Positions 17,826-26,756 of a stretch of 64,000 nucleotides of DNA are shown here, in pieces. The notes beneath the pieces are model-generated. The model was not told where the DNA came from. It made no database searches and worked only from the letters and a program-made list of their open reading frames with translations. Where the stretch lies: positions 1-64,000 of the forward strand of contig JAEZKP010000104.1 of NCBI GenBank assembly GCA_023436145.1, given 5' to 3'. The position numbers were made by a program, and so were the translations under genes. Every line of letters starts with the position of its first letter. The first letter of the stretch is position 1. Source of the stretch: Fibrobacterota bacterium (lineage in GTDB: Bacteria > Fibrobacterota > Chitinivibrionia > Chitinivibrionales > Chitinispirillaceae).

Positions 17826-19505
17826 TTAGATGCTCAATGTGTTCTTGTTTTTCTGGAAAAATAGATCCATCATTACTTTCGACACATACAGTGCTGTAAA
17901 AAGCGAAGCCACAATACCCAGAATCATAGTCACTGCAAAACCTCTGATCGGACCAGTGCCTTTCCACAGCAGAATGAAAGCAGTAATTAAAGTGGTAAGG
18001 TTGGAATCCATAATGGTTACAAATGCAGTCTCATAACCTGATTTGATTGCATTGTGAGCAGTTTTACCCAATCTCAGTTCTTCTCTGATTCTTTCAAAAA
18101 TAATCACATTGGCATCCACATTCATACCAATCAGAAGTATTATAGCTGCAATACCCGGTAAAGTAAGAGTGGCATGAATTCCTGCCATAACCGCAAGCAC
18201 AATCAGAATATTGATGGCCAATGCTATTAAAGCAATCACCCCACTCATTCTATAGTAGATAAGCATAAAAAACACAACCAGAGCACTTCCGATTAATCCG
18301 GCAAACAGCCCCTTTTCAATAGAATCCTGACCCAGTGATGGACCAACGACCTGCTCCTGAATGATTTTTACCGGAGCTGGTAATGCACCGGCACGCAAGA
18401 CGATAGCCAGATTCTTAGCTTCCTCTATAGAGAAACTTCCATTGATTTCAGCCTTTCCAAAAGGAATTTTCTGAATTATTCTGGGTGCAGAATAAACTGA
18501 GCTGTCCAAAACGATTGCCAGAAATTTATCCCGGTTTGCAGCTGTTACAGAAGAAAAAGTGCGTGCACCTTTTGCATTCATCTCGATATCTACTTTGGCA
18601 CCACTTCCCCTCATTTCGCTCTGACCAATTGTGGCCTGTGCATCCTTAATGACATCTCCGCGCATTTCCGGAGTACCTTTTACATAGTATAAGACTCGAT
18701 AACTGGCATTTCCCAGGTTGGTGGTATCATGGTCCCAAAGAAAAGCATTGTTTCCCAATCCAGCCTTCTTCAGAGCCTGCTTAACATCATCCCTGGCCAG
18801 AATTGTATTTACCCTACCCACATGATCCATGCGGGCTGCCACCTGGTCCCCGACCTGAACCAGCATGTCTTTAAGTTTAGCAGAACCGGTTATGGCTTGA
18901 CTTGCACTGCTGTCTGCAGCAGCATCCTCTGATTTTTCATTTTTAAAGAGTCGGTTTGCAATCTCATCCTGCTCTTTTTTATTAAGACTGTCTGCTTTAG
19001 CGCTGCTGTCTGCCGCTACAGGAGCTTCCTTACCTGTGAGGATGTTGTCTATAACAACAAGTGCCCGTCTGAGCAGATCCGGCTCTCTAACCAGATTAAA
19101 CTCAAGCTGCGCAGTTTTTCCGATAACACTTTTCGCAGCAGCCTCGTCTTTAAGCCCGGGCAACTCAACGATTATCCGATCATTACCCTGTTTCTGGATT
19201 ATGGGTTCAGCTACACCCAATGCATTGATTCGGTTTTCGATAATAGTGTATGCCCGATCCAGAACATCCTTATCATCCTTATTCTCCAACTTCGACCTGT
19301 CTATCTCCAGAACCAGACGCATTCCACCCTGAAGATCAAGACCAAGATTAAGAATTTTTTTCAATATGTTTGGTTGATTCTGGCGAATCAGATCACGCTG
19401 TTCCGGTGTTTTGGAGTAGTAGGTAACTGAAGGCACCAGGAAATAAATGGCAACAATAATGGTCGCCAATACAATCAGAATCCGTATTGGAGTATTTTTT
19501 TTCAT
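17826..19505 (-). CDS. secD: protein translocase subunit SecD
   Basis: A 559-residue inner-membrane protein. An N-terminal helix is followed by LGLDLQGGMRLVLEID, the SecD signature, then a large periplasmic domain that includes an Ala/Ser/Asp-rich insert around 165-205 and the P1 head. Six C-terminal helices include GMNVDANVIIFERIREEL. It works with SecF in protein export. The split secD-secF arrangement and length are normal. A lone receiver gene ends 59 bases upstream, and co-transcription with it is possible. Confidence 0.95.
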   Translation of the reverse strand: MKKNTPIRILIVLATIIVAIYFLVPSVTYYSKTPEQRDLIRQNQPNILKKILNLGLDLQGGMRLVLEIDRSKLENKDDKDVLDRAYTIIENRINALGVAEPIIQKQGNDRIIVELPGLKDEAAAKSVIGKTAQLEFNLVREPDLLRRALVVIDNILTGKEAPVAADSSAKADSLNKKEQDEIANRLFKNEKSEDAAADSSASQAITGSAKLKDMLVQVGDQVAARMDHVGRVNTILARDDVKQALKKAGLGNNAFLWDHDTTNLGNASYRVLYYVKGTPEMRGDVIKDAQATIGQSEMRGSGAKVDIEMNAKGARTFSSVTAANRDKFLAIVLDSSVYSAPRIIQKIPFGKAEINGSFSIEEAKNLAIVLRAGALPAPVKIIQEQVVGPSLGQDSIEKGLFAGLIGSALVVFFMLIYYRMSGVIALIALAINILIVLAVMAGIHATLTLPGIAAIILLIGMNVDANVIIFERIREELRLGKTAHNAIKSGYETAFVTIMDSNLTTLITAFILLWKGTGPIRGFAVTMILGIVASLFTALYVSKVMMDLFFQKNKNTLSI

Positions 19506-19564
19506 GTGACCGGAAATATCCTTTCTGAATACCTTAAAAAGCCGTTAGCAGCAAAACAGCCGGC

Positions 19565-19981
19565 CTAAAGCTGACATTTTTCGTGGTTTGGTTGCTCATC
19601 AAATTTATGATGTAAATATTCGTTTACTTTTTCTACTATATCTTTAGGGTTTTGCGGTTTCGTCAGATAAAGATCACAGCCCACCCGCTGACCTTCACGA
19701 TAATCATGCTCCTGATTCAAAGCAGTAAAAAGAAAAATTATTACGTCTTTAGTCTCAGGATTATTTTTAGCCCATTCACATACATCAAAGCCAGTCTGTC
19801 CACAAAGAATCACATCCAGAATGGCCAGATGAGGCTTTTCTTTCTGAATAACTGCCATCGCCTGAGAGGCATTAATAGCTTCAAATACAGTAAAGCCCTC
19901 AAGCTCCAGAAACAATCGCAATATCTTGCGAATCCCAGGCTCATCATCGACCAGCAATATCCTGTAAGGTTTGTTCTTCAT
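19565..19981 (-). CDS. single-domain response regulator (CheY-like)
   Basis: A 138-residue receiver with no output domain. Acidic pair in ILLVDDEPG, phospho-acceptor Asp in AILDVILCGQTG, the Thr/Ser switch in FLFTAL and the Lys in LTKPQNP are all visible, so it should be phosphorylatable. GTG and ATG lie side by side at the start; the ATG at 19981 is used here. No kinase is adjacent. It may relay a signal to an unlinked partner. Its position before secD is probably not functional. Confidence 0.85.
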   Translation of the reverse strand: MKNKPYRILLVDDEPGIRKILRLFLELEGFTVFEAINASQAMAVIQKEKPHLAILDVILCGQTGFDVCEWAKNNPETKDVIIFLFTALNQEHDYREGQRVGCDLYLTKPQNPKDIVEKVNEYLHHKFDEQPNHEKCQL

Positions 19982-20359
19982 CACAATGTGCTATCCATGG
20001 AAAAGGTCTCAGACACTGCATCGGCCGGCACTAAAGTAAGCAGAGAAGATACATTTTTTTTTAAACTAAAAGCAAACATCTTATTATGTTCCACTCTCTT
20101 AATTTTAAATTTTTTACCTCAGCCGGGATCCGGTGCACTAGCTTTATCGGACTGAATCCCAATCCACATTTCGATTTATTTAAAAAAAACTGATCGAATA
20201 TTTTAAGTTCTGGGGACAATAACTAAACTGTTGCCGAATTTAAATATATGTACTATTATTAATAAATCGGAATTAATTAATGAAAATCTTTTTTATCCTA
20301 AATGTGTGAACAAAAGGCAATAACCATTTCCGGAAAAGCAGTAGAAAGAAATCAAGGTG
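19982..20359. other. intergenic region, divergent promoters
   Basis: About 380 bases between the receiver gene and the divergent PD-(D/E)XK candidate. It has a short GC-rich patch near 20015-20035 and a strongly AT-rich end. No small gene, RNA family or convincing promoter element was recognised. Confidence 0.4.
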
Positions 20360-21403
20360 ATGAATTCAGTGCATCCTGCTGTTTCGAAAATCCCTGAAAA
20401 CCCAGAAGACCCCTTTGTTGAATTTCACCCTGTCTTGTGGACCCCTCAGCGAAGTAATACCGAAGAAGCCATCTATTCCATTAAAAGAAATCATGGAGTC
20501 CAAAGCTCTTTTAAACTTCATAACCCCAATGACCCGATCAACCATTCTCTGCCAAAATACGAAAAAATTCTGGTAGAATACAAAATTAATGATTACAGCT
20601 ACCCCATTATTACCGTTGCTGACCTGCTTAATTCACCATTTGTATATGACTCCCAGGCAGAAGGTAACATTCTGGGAGATATTGCAGAAAGATTTTCCCG
20701 TCGAATCACCAAATATTTTTTAAAACACTGGGATAAAAATGGTAAAACCGGAGGCATTTTTGAACCAGGATTCGATGTGCGCAACTGCAGAGATTTCATC
20801 GTAGCCCACAGCAGTGAATACATACTGAAAATTAAACAATATCCCAATCTCATCATATTGAAGAAAACCGGCAAAGGTAAGTACGGCTACGAAAACATCA
20901 AAGAAATAGATGGCTTCTTTGACTACCGTTTTCATGGAAAACGCCACATTCTTGTCCTGGAAAGCAAACTGGAGAGAATCAATGTAGATTGCGATTTTCT
21001 TATTTGTAATCTTTTCGCCCCTTTGCGCATACTTTTTCCAGATGCACGCTTTCACTATATTCTCTTTACCGATAAACATTCCATCTTTTCCGCAAACAGC
21101 TACGAGAGGCTCAGACAGATAAAACCATTTCCAGCAAAAATCTATGAAAGATTATCTACAGAGCAAATTGGGACTCTTTTCTTCACCTTTAATGAAAGCA
21201 GGCAGGAATTCGAACGCATCAAAGACTTCCTTATGCTACAGTATAAGGCACTTAATAACGATGTCCTGACCATCATCGGAAAAACAGTTCTGTCTGAAAA
21301 AGAAATCACAATATACGACGGTGGCGAATCTCCTCATATAAGGCTGGTTAAAGATAAAAAAAGCGGACTGTGGCATGAAGTAAAAGTTCACCACAGTTCC
21401 TGA
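20360..21403 (+). CDS. unknown protein with PD-(D/E)XK nuclease-like core
   Basis: A 347-residue soluble protein of no family I recognise. Numbering from the GTG just before the ATG, the central part reads EIDGFFDYRFHGKRHILVLE followed by SK. This is an acidic residue (Asp185) at a strand start, about 17 residues, then Glu-x-Lys (202-204) at the end of a second strand. An upstream helix GNILGDIAERF offers Glu111 as the first acidic ligand. Spacing and hydrophobic pattern fit a PD-(D/E)XK nuclease core. The C-terminal third is alpha/beta without motifs. An AAGG ribosome site lies before the ATG. It is monocistronic; no methylase or defence gene is adjacent. Nuclease activity is a structural inference only. 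Confidence 0.6.
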   Translation: MNSVHPAVSKIPENPEDPFVEFHPVLWTPQRSNTEEAIYSIKRNHGVQSSFKLHNPNDPINHSLPKYEKILVEYKINDYSYPIITVADLLNSPFVYDSQAEGNILGDIAERFSRRITKYFLKHWDKNGKTGGIFEPGFDVRNCRDFIVAHSSEYILKIKQYPNLIILKKTGKGKYGYENIKEIDGFFDYRFHGKRHILVLESKLERINVDCDFLICNLFAPLRILFPDARFHYILFTDKHSIFSANSYERLRQIKPFPAKIYERLSTEQIGTLFFTFNESRQEFERIKDFLMLQYKALNNDVLTIIGKTVLSEKEITIYDGGESPHIRLVKDKKSGLWHEVKVHHSS

Positions 21404-21549
21404 ACCATCTCAGTTTCCCCCCTTATTATTCCTGAACATTTCACACTTTTTATGAAAAAAATGTTTATATTTATAGCTGATCAGTTTTAAATAAATACCT
21501 TGTTTAAATTATTCCAGACATATCTTATTTCAACTCCAGAGGAGGTTTC

Positions 21550-22149
21550 ATGCTAAATCATAAACGCATACTATTTGTTTTCTCAATCATCGCATTTTCC
21601 TTCACAGCCTGTTTTGCCCGTAATATCCTGGAAAAGAAGATGTTCTATCTTAGCAGCGAAAACAAACAGGGACAAGCACTCTACTGGGTTGTGTACCTGG
21701 GTAATTACGATTGTAAACTTACCAGAAAATTCCCCGGTGAAGCAGCTCAGCCAGTGGATGCCAGCATGAATTTTCAGTATATCTCCAGCGGGTACATTGA
21801 AGGCAATGGATATTCTGCAAAAGGAAAAATTGATTGCCTGCCGTTAATGATGATAAATAACTCCAATGGAGAACGGCAGATAACCTCTGATAGCATCGAT
21901 TTTATATATGACTACGGCCAGAAGGTCCAGCTAATCAATGGTGAAAATGGTGAGCTTATCATTAATGCAGAAGGTGAAAAAAAACTGGCTAAAAAATTTC
22001 TGATGAGAGAGTATAAACTCACCGATTACTTCGGAGAAAAAATTCTTAAAGAAGGTTCGACAGAAACTCCACTTGCCGCCTTTGCCTACTCAAAAGAAGG
22101 CCTGGCACGTGCAATCAAAGCACAATCGGCACTGGAAAAAAACCAATAA
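21550..22149 (+). CDS. exported protein of unknown function, possibly a lipoprotein
   Basis: A 199-residue protein with a strong ribosome site (GAGGAGG four nt before the ATG). The N-terminus ILFVFSIIAFSFTACFA can be read as a lipobox around Cys (FTAC) or as a signal peptidase I site after CFA; the Phe at -3 makes the lipobox imperfect. The rest is beta-rich and charged with no recognised domain. It stands alone and ends in a hairpin shared with the convergent methyltransferase gene. Confidence 0.65.
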   Translation: MLNHKRILFVFSIIAFSFTACFARNILEKKMFYLSSENKQGQALYWVVYLGNYDCKLTRKFPGEAAQPVDASMNFQYISSGYIEGNGYSAKGKIDCLPLMMINNSNGERQITSDSIDFIYDYGQKVQLINGENGELIINAEGEKKLAKKFLMREYKLTDYFGEKILKEGSTETPLAAFAYSKEGLARAIKAQSALEKNQ

Positions 22150-22153
22150 GGTA

Positions 22154-22202
22154 AAAAAAGCTGGTATATAGAAAATTATCAATCAAATTTTCTATATACC
22201 AG
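22154..22202 (-). terminator. strong bidirectional terminator
   Basis: A perfect 17-bp stem (22161-22177 with 22186-22202) and 8-nt loop lie between two convergent genes. The minus-strand copy is followed by seven T (As at 22153-22159). The plus-strand copy has T-rich arms but no tail. The methyltransferase stop codon lies inside the right arm. Confidence 0.85.
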
Positions 22203-22935
22203 TCTGCATATTAACCGGTTTTCTGCACCGCACTATAGCTATCATTCCCAATAAGTACTTTCGTGTTACCACCGATTCAAAACCGGTATTTCTCAATAAA
22301 GCTTCCAACCCCTTTGAATCCGGATACACTTTAAGACTTTCCGCTATATACCCATAAATCTGAGGATTTCCGTGAAGTAGAATCCCCCAGAAGCCTCCCC
22401 AGATCCAAAGTAAGAGATACTGTAATCTGCACAAAAAGCGGTTAGTGTGTTTTGAAAAATCAAGAAATGCCCCCTGCCCACCAGGCTTGAGTACTGCATA
22501 AACTGATAAAAGAAACTCCCTGAGATCAGGCGCGTTACGTAGTACGTAACCACCCGTGACCAGATCACAGCAATTCTGACAAACTGGAATATTGCAAACA
22601 TCTGCTAAAACTACCGACACTGTTTGCACCGGTTTTTGCCGATGAAGAAATATTTCAAGCATTCTTTTACTAAGATCTATTGCTACTACTTTAGCAGTTC
22701 TGAATTTAGCATACAACATCATCGAAAGATCACCTGTTCCACAAGCACAATCTAGAATTAGCGGAGAACACATATCCGGAAGAAATTTCACTAACTCCCT
22801 TTTCCAGTACTGATCCATCCCAAATGATAAGACTCTGCTGATAGTATTGTACTCCGAAGCAATAATTGAAAAGAGCCAACGATTATAGCCCCGTTTTTTT
22901 AACGGAGAACTTAAATGTTCCTCTTTTAATCTCAT
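22192..22935 (-). CDS. UbiE/MenG-like class I methyltransferase
   Basis: A 247-residue SAM-dependent methyltransferase. Motif I is LDCACGTGDLS, motif II VVAIDLSKRML, and post-II LADVCNIP. YVLRNAPDL corresponds to the FGLRN signature of quinone methylases, and the C-terminal AESLKVYPDSKGLEALLRNT resembles the UbiE/MenG end. A role in demethylmenaquinone/ubiquinone methylation is plausible, but the sequence is diverged (a bulky aromatic insert LLLWIWGGFWGILLHG) and no quinone gene is adjacent, so no symbol is given. Confidence 0.75.
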   Translation of the reverse strand: MRLKEEHLSSPLKKRGYNRWLFSIIASEYNTISRVLSFGMDQYWKRELVKFLPDMCSPLILDCACGTGDLSMMLYAKFRTAKVVAIDLSKRMLEIFLHRQKPVQTVSVVLADVCNIPVCQNCCDLVTGGYVLRNAPDLREFLLSVYAVLKPGGQGAFLDFSKHTNRFLCRLQYLLLWIWGGFWGILLHGNPQIYGYIAESLKVYPDSKGLEALLRNTGFESVVTRKYLLGMIAIVRCRKPVNMQTGI

Positions 22936-23062
22936 GGATAATGATTTTTTGTAAAGTTAAAAAATGAAACAGCCAGAATGGTGCTTTAAATATGATATTA
23001 AAAGTGGAGGGGCAAAAGAAATGCCAGGTAGCTATGATAACCGTTTTAAAGTTATAAGATGA

Positions 23063-23959
23063 TTACTCATCATCCAGCTCTTTTAGGAACGCCTTTCTGC
23101 GGTTTTTAGAAACAATAAACAGAGCGACTGCGGCTCCACCTGCAACCGTTGCTATGATAGCAATAATCAATACTCCAGCAGGACTCTCTTTTTTACTTTT
23201 CTTGGAAATAGCAGATGTGTCACTGATAGCCACAGAATCACTCTTTTGAACCACCGGAGTACTCTGAATATTAGAATCAGACACAGCCTTTTTCAAAGAA
23301 TCATTAGAGTTGGACACCACTTTTTTCTCAGGAATATAACGCACAGAGATTCTGTTAATACCAGGAATAACCAGACGTTCCTCTTTGAAGCTGAAATCAG
23401 TGTTCCATTTATGAGAAAAAAGACTCAGACTGTTTAGACGAACCAGAAAGGGGTAATAAACCGAGTTGGAGAATTCATAAAAACTATCCCATAGGTCAAT
23501 TTTTGCAGTCACAGCTCCCACGAAATTATTATTTTTTATTACCGGTTTACTCCAGATAAGGTAATAGCGGCCCCGGTCATCATCTCTGGTAAGAGAGTAA
23601 TAAGGCTCTTTAGTTTTTTTTACTGTCTGAAACCACTTTTCCCGTTCGACATCGGTATTGGGACGTTCAACTTTTTTCCCTCTGACTGCTTCGGAAATAA
23701 CTTTTCCTTTTGAATTAGTGCGACTGAGAATATAATAAGCCCGGTTTTTTTTCAGTTCCTTGACAAAAAGCTTCTCTGCACCAGCTAGACTGGTACTTTT
23801 AAAAGCAGAAGATTTGGCCAGACGAGAGAAAGATTCATCCATTTTCTCATAGTACTTGTTCATGTCTTCATGTATGGACAAAGCATCTGCATTAGTTAAG
23901 GTGCAAATGCTGACGATTAACAAAACTGAAAACCTTAATGGGATATTTATAGACAACAT
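23063..23959 (-). CDS. Cache-like sensor domain protein, tail-anchored
   Basis: A 298-residue protein starting at the ATG at 23959 (GAGGAGGG directly upstream). A signal peptide (LRFSVLLIVSICTLTNADA) leads to an extracytoplasmic region reminiscent of Cache/PDC sensors: RTNSKGKVISEA, REKWFQTVKKTKEPYYS and FVGAVTAKIDL. A Ser/Lys-rich linker (about 205-250) is followed by one transmembrane helix (GVLIIAIIATVAGGAAVALF) and a short basic cytoplasmic tail. There is no kinase, cyclase or chemotaxis output, so it is not a classical receptor. It may present a ligand-binding domain to a partner. Function is unknown. Confidence 0.6.
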   Translation of the reverse strand: MLSINIPLRFSVLLIVSICTLTNADALSIHEDMNKYYEKMDESFSRLAKSSAFKSTSLAGAEKLFVKELKKNRAYYILSRTNSKGKVISEAVRGKKVERPNTDVEREKWFQTVKKTKEPYYSLTRDDDRGRYYLIWSKPVIKNNNFVGAVTAKIDLWDSFYEFSNSVYYPFLVRLNSLSLFSHKWNTDFSFKEERLVIPGINRISVRYIPEKKVVSNSNDSLKKAVSDSNIQSTPVVQKSDSVAISDTSAISKKSKKESPAGVLIIAIIATVAGGAAVALFIVSKNRRKAFLKELDDE

Positions 23960-24214
23960 GCCCTCCTCAAAACGGAAAACGAGACCGGGTATCAAAATTA
24001 ATTGGTATCTGTTCTGAACCGAACAAATGATATCACAACACTACTATAAGCTAAGGCGGGAATCCATCAATTTGTAATACTTTTAAGGATGGATGCCCTG
24101 TCATTCCTGCATTGGCAGGAAAATAACAACTCGGACATTACCAGTTGGCATTTTGAACAGATAATATATAATATATCCCGTTATGCCAGGAATTACCAGT
24201 TTTTTTTTGGATTT

Positions 24215-24703
24215 TCATCCCCGCAAAGCATCGAGTGCCAACCCAATCGCCTGGCGTGTATCAAAAGCTTCTTTAAAATGAGCACTGTCAATCTTGCCGA
24301 TTCTTTTCAAATCCCAAACACCTGGAAGATAAACCACTGTCTTACCACTGGCTAATGCCAGAGCTATTTCACTGAGAGTACCATATGAACCCGGAAAAGC
24401 AATAATAACATCAGCAGTATGTACCACCAGCACATTTCTAGAGATTCCCAAAGCAGTTGGGATAGCAATAGTAACATAGGGGTTTGCATCTGATTTAGTG
24501 TCACCAGGGAGTATACCAATAACTGTACCACCACTCTCTGCAGCTCCTTTGCTGCAGGCTTCCATAATTCCTCCCAGCCCGCCACAAACCAGTATTGCGC
24601 CACGGTTGGCAATATGACCACCAAGCTCGAAAGCAAGCTGATATTGCTCTTCATTAGTTTCAGCCGCCCCGATGACCCCAATCACCGGTTTTCTGTGATG
24701 CAT
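24215..24703 (-). CDS. TIGR00725/LOG-like nucleotide-binding protein
   Basis: A 162-residue Rossmann-like protein of the lysine-decarboxylase-like (LOG) superfamily. The start at 24703 is fixed by GGGAGG four nt upstream. Motifs ILVCGGLGGIMEACSKGA and FPGSYGTLSEIALAL correspond to the PGGxGTxxE nucleotide site, with Gly-Ser-Tyr replacing Gly-Gly-x. Some relatives release cytokinin base from nucleotides; others have no assigned role. It is the last gene of a minus-strand run after yjbQ. Confidence 0.8.
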   Translation of the reverse strand: MHHRKPVIGVIGAAETNEEQYQLAFELGGHIANRGAILVCGGLGGIMEACSKGAAESGGTVIGILPGDTKSDANPYVTIAIPTALGISRNVLVVHTADVIIAFPGSYGTLSEIALALASGKTVVYLPGVWDLKRIGKIDSAHFKEAFDTRQAIGLALDALRG

Positions 24704-24765
24704 TATTCCTCCCGGATTAGAAATAAGGACTAAACCCACCCGATTTGAGCCACAGTCTTAACCTG

Positions 24766-25182
24766 CTAGTCTCCTATGATTTTTATTAATACCTTTTTGG
24801 GCCGTCGTCCATCAAATTCGCCATAAAAAATCTGTTCCCAAGGTCCAAAATCCAGCTTTCCACCGGTGATGGCAACCACGACCTCTCTACCCATTACCTG
24901 ACGTTTGAGATGAGCATCACCATTATCCTCGGCCCCGTTATGCCGGTAACGGGAAAGCGGTTCATGCGGAGCAAGCTCTTCCAGCCAATCATCAAAATCC
25001 CTGAGTAAACCCTGCTCGTTGTCATTAATGAAAACACTGGCTGTAATATGCATAGCATTTACCAGACATAAACCCTCAACAACACCGCTTTCCTTTAAAG
25101 CAGACTCCACCTGAGCCGTGATATTAAGGTAATCACGGCGGTTAGGAGTATTAAAAGTTAAAACTTTTCTGAACGATTTCAT
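24766..25182 (-). CDS. yjbQ: YjbQ family protein (UPF0047)
   Basis: A 138-residue small protein of the YjbQ/UPF0047 family. Visible family features are [20 protein letters not shown], the [18 protein letters not shown] metal-site region and [18 protein letters not shown] near the end. E. coli YjbQ has weak thiamine-phosphate-synthase activity; the physiological role is unclear. Its ATG overlaps the stop of pgi (ATGA), so it is translationally coupled to it. Confidence 0.9.
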   Translation of the reverse strand: MKSFRKVLTFNTPNRRDYLNITAQVESALKESGVVEGLCLVNAMHITASVFINDNEQGLLRDFDDWLEELAPHEPLSRYRHNGAEDNGDAHLKRQVMGREVVVAITGGKLDFGPWEQIFYGEFDGRRPKKVLIKIIGD

Positions 25183-26528
25183 AATTGCATATCTCTGGTT
25201 TGTGAAGCCAACTCATCACGCAAACCTTCATAACCTTTTTTACCCAGAAGTGCAAACATGTTTTTCTTGTACTCTTCCACGCCGGGCTGATCAAAAGGAT
25301 TGACTCTCAAAATGTAACCTGAAAGCGCAATTGCTTTTTCAAAAAAGTAGAACAATTGTCCCAGAGTTCTTTCAGTACGGTCCTGAAGCACCAGTGTACC
25401 ACAAGGCACACCACCATCAAAATGCGCCAGAAGAGTTCCTTTATATGCGTTCTGATTAATCTGTTCAAAGGTTTTCCCTGCCAGATAATTAAGCTCATCA
25501 CTGTCATCCTGAAATTGCGGAACAGTCATACTCTTTAAAGTATTCTTGACTATAATAAAAGTCTCGAAAATATTACGCAACCCCTCCTGCATGTACTGGC
25601 CCAGGGAGTGTAAATCTGTAGTGTAATCCAGAGCAGAAGGAAAAATTCCGGTCCCGTTTTTGCCTTCACTTTCTCCGGCAAGCTGCTTCCACCATTCACT
25701 GATGTAATGAAGCTGGGGTTGAAAAGATGCAAGGACTTCAGTTGTATAGCCTTTTCTGAAAAGAATGTTGCGCGCAGCTGCATAATGTCCGGCCAGATTC
25801 TTATCCCAGCTATCTCCACTGCAAAAATCCATTGCTTCAGCCGCACCTTCCACAAGCTCTGCAATGTCAAGGCCGGCAACTGCAATCGGAAAAAGACCAA
25901 CCGGTGTCAATACAGAAAACCTGCCCCCCACATCAGCTGGAATATCAAAAGTGGTATAGCCTTCTTCGGTGGCAAGTTTACGCAAAGCACCTTTGGCCGG
26001 ATCTGTGGTAGCAACAATTCTGGATGCAGCTTCTTTTCTACCGTAACGAGCCTCCATCCACTGCCTTATCACCCTGAATGCTATTCCTGGTTCTGTTGTT
26101 GTACCACTTTTTGAAATAACATTAACTGCGACTTCTTTTTCCTTAACCAGTTCAAGTAAATCCGACAGATAATCGGAATTTATGGAGTGTCCAGCAAAAA
26201 TGACCCTGGGCTTTCTCATATCTTCAAATGAGAAAGAGGAATACTCAATCGCTGCCCGGGCACCCAGGTAAGATCCTCCTATTCCCACACATATTAACAC
26301 ATCAGCTTTGCTGCGTATCTGTTGAGCTTTCTCCTGAATGGATCCGATAACCGATTTATTCATTATTCTGGGAAGATTGAGCCATCCAAGAAAATCATTT
26401 CCGGGACCGTTGCGCTGAGCAAGCAATTTTTCTGCAGAAGCAATAGATTGATTGTATGACTCGATTTCATGTGCATTAATCGCATTTTTCAGAAAAAAAT
26501 CATTGTAGCTGATTCTGGCGTTGGACAT
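25179..26528 (-). CDS. pgi: glucose-6-phosphate isomerase
   Basis: A 449-residue phosphoglucose isomerase of the short bacterial type. It interconverts glucose 6-phosphate and fructose 6-phosphate. [12 protein letters not shown] and [12 protein letters not shown] bind the sugar phosphate, and the catalytic Glu lies in [25 protein letters not shown] ribosome site precedes the ATG. It is followed by yjbQ with an ATGA overlap. Upstream is a 228-base gap to the diadenylate cyclase gene in which I recognise nothing. Confidence 0.95.
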   Translation of the reverse strand: MSNARISYNDFFLKNAINAHEIESYNQSIASAEKLLAQRNGPGNDFLGWLNLPRIMNKSVIGSIQEKAQQIRSKADVLICVGIGGSYLGARAAIEYSSFSFEDMRKPRVIFAGHSINSDYLSDLLELVKEKEVAVNVISKSGTTTEPGIAFRVIRQWMEARYGRKEAASRIVATTDPAKGALRKLATEEGYTTFDIPADVGGRFSVLTPVGLFPIAVAGLDIAELVEGAAEAMDFCSGDSWDKNLAGHYAAARNILFRKGYTTEVLASFQPQLHYISEWWKQLAGESEGKNGTGIFPSALDYTTDLHSLGQYMQEGLRNIFETFIIVKNTLKSMTVPQFQDDSDELNYLAGKTFEQINQNAYKGTLLAHFDGGVPCGTLVLQDRTERTLGQLFYFFEKAIALSGYILRVNPFDQPGVEEYKKNMFALLGKKGYEGLRDELASQTRDMQL

Positions 26529-26756
26529 TTACCATCCCCTTCTTTTTGTTCATAGCTGTAAAGCTAACCTGCTAACACCTGAATCAGAAACCAGTTACCA
26601 TCATATTCGCTGCAGAAGCTCCAGAGTATTGCCGGAAGCACTACAGAGCTTTTCATGTACTTTGGTTCACTACTCAAGTGCTTTGGTTAGTTGTAGAAGT
26701 GATAAAATAATATGTTTGCAGTATAGCTTATGAGGAAAAACAGCTGTTAACCCAAT

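Noticed and set aside
20015..20040. GC-rich patch upstream of the lone receiver considered as a riboswitch
   Set aside because: No match to c-di-GMP, TPP, cobalamin or ydaO consensus elements and no clear stem.
20360..21403. Restriction-modification or anti-phage system
   Set aside because: The nuclease-like protein is alone; no methylase, helicase or other defence gene adjoins it.
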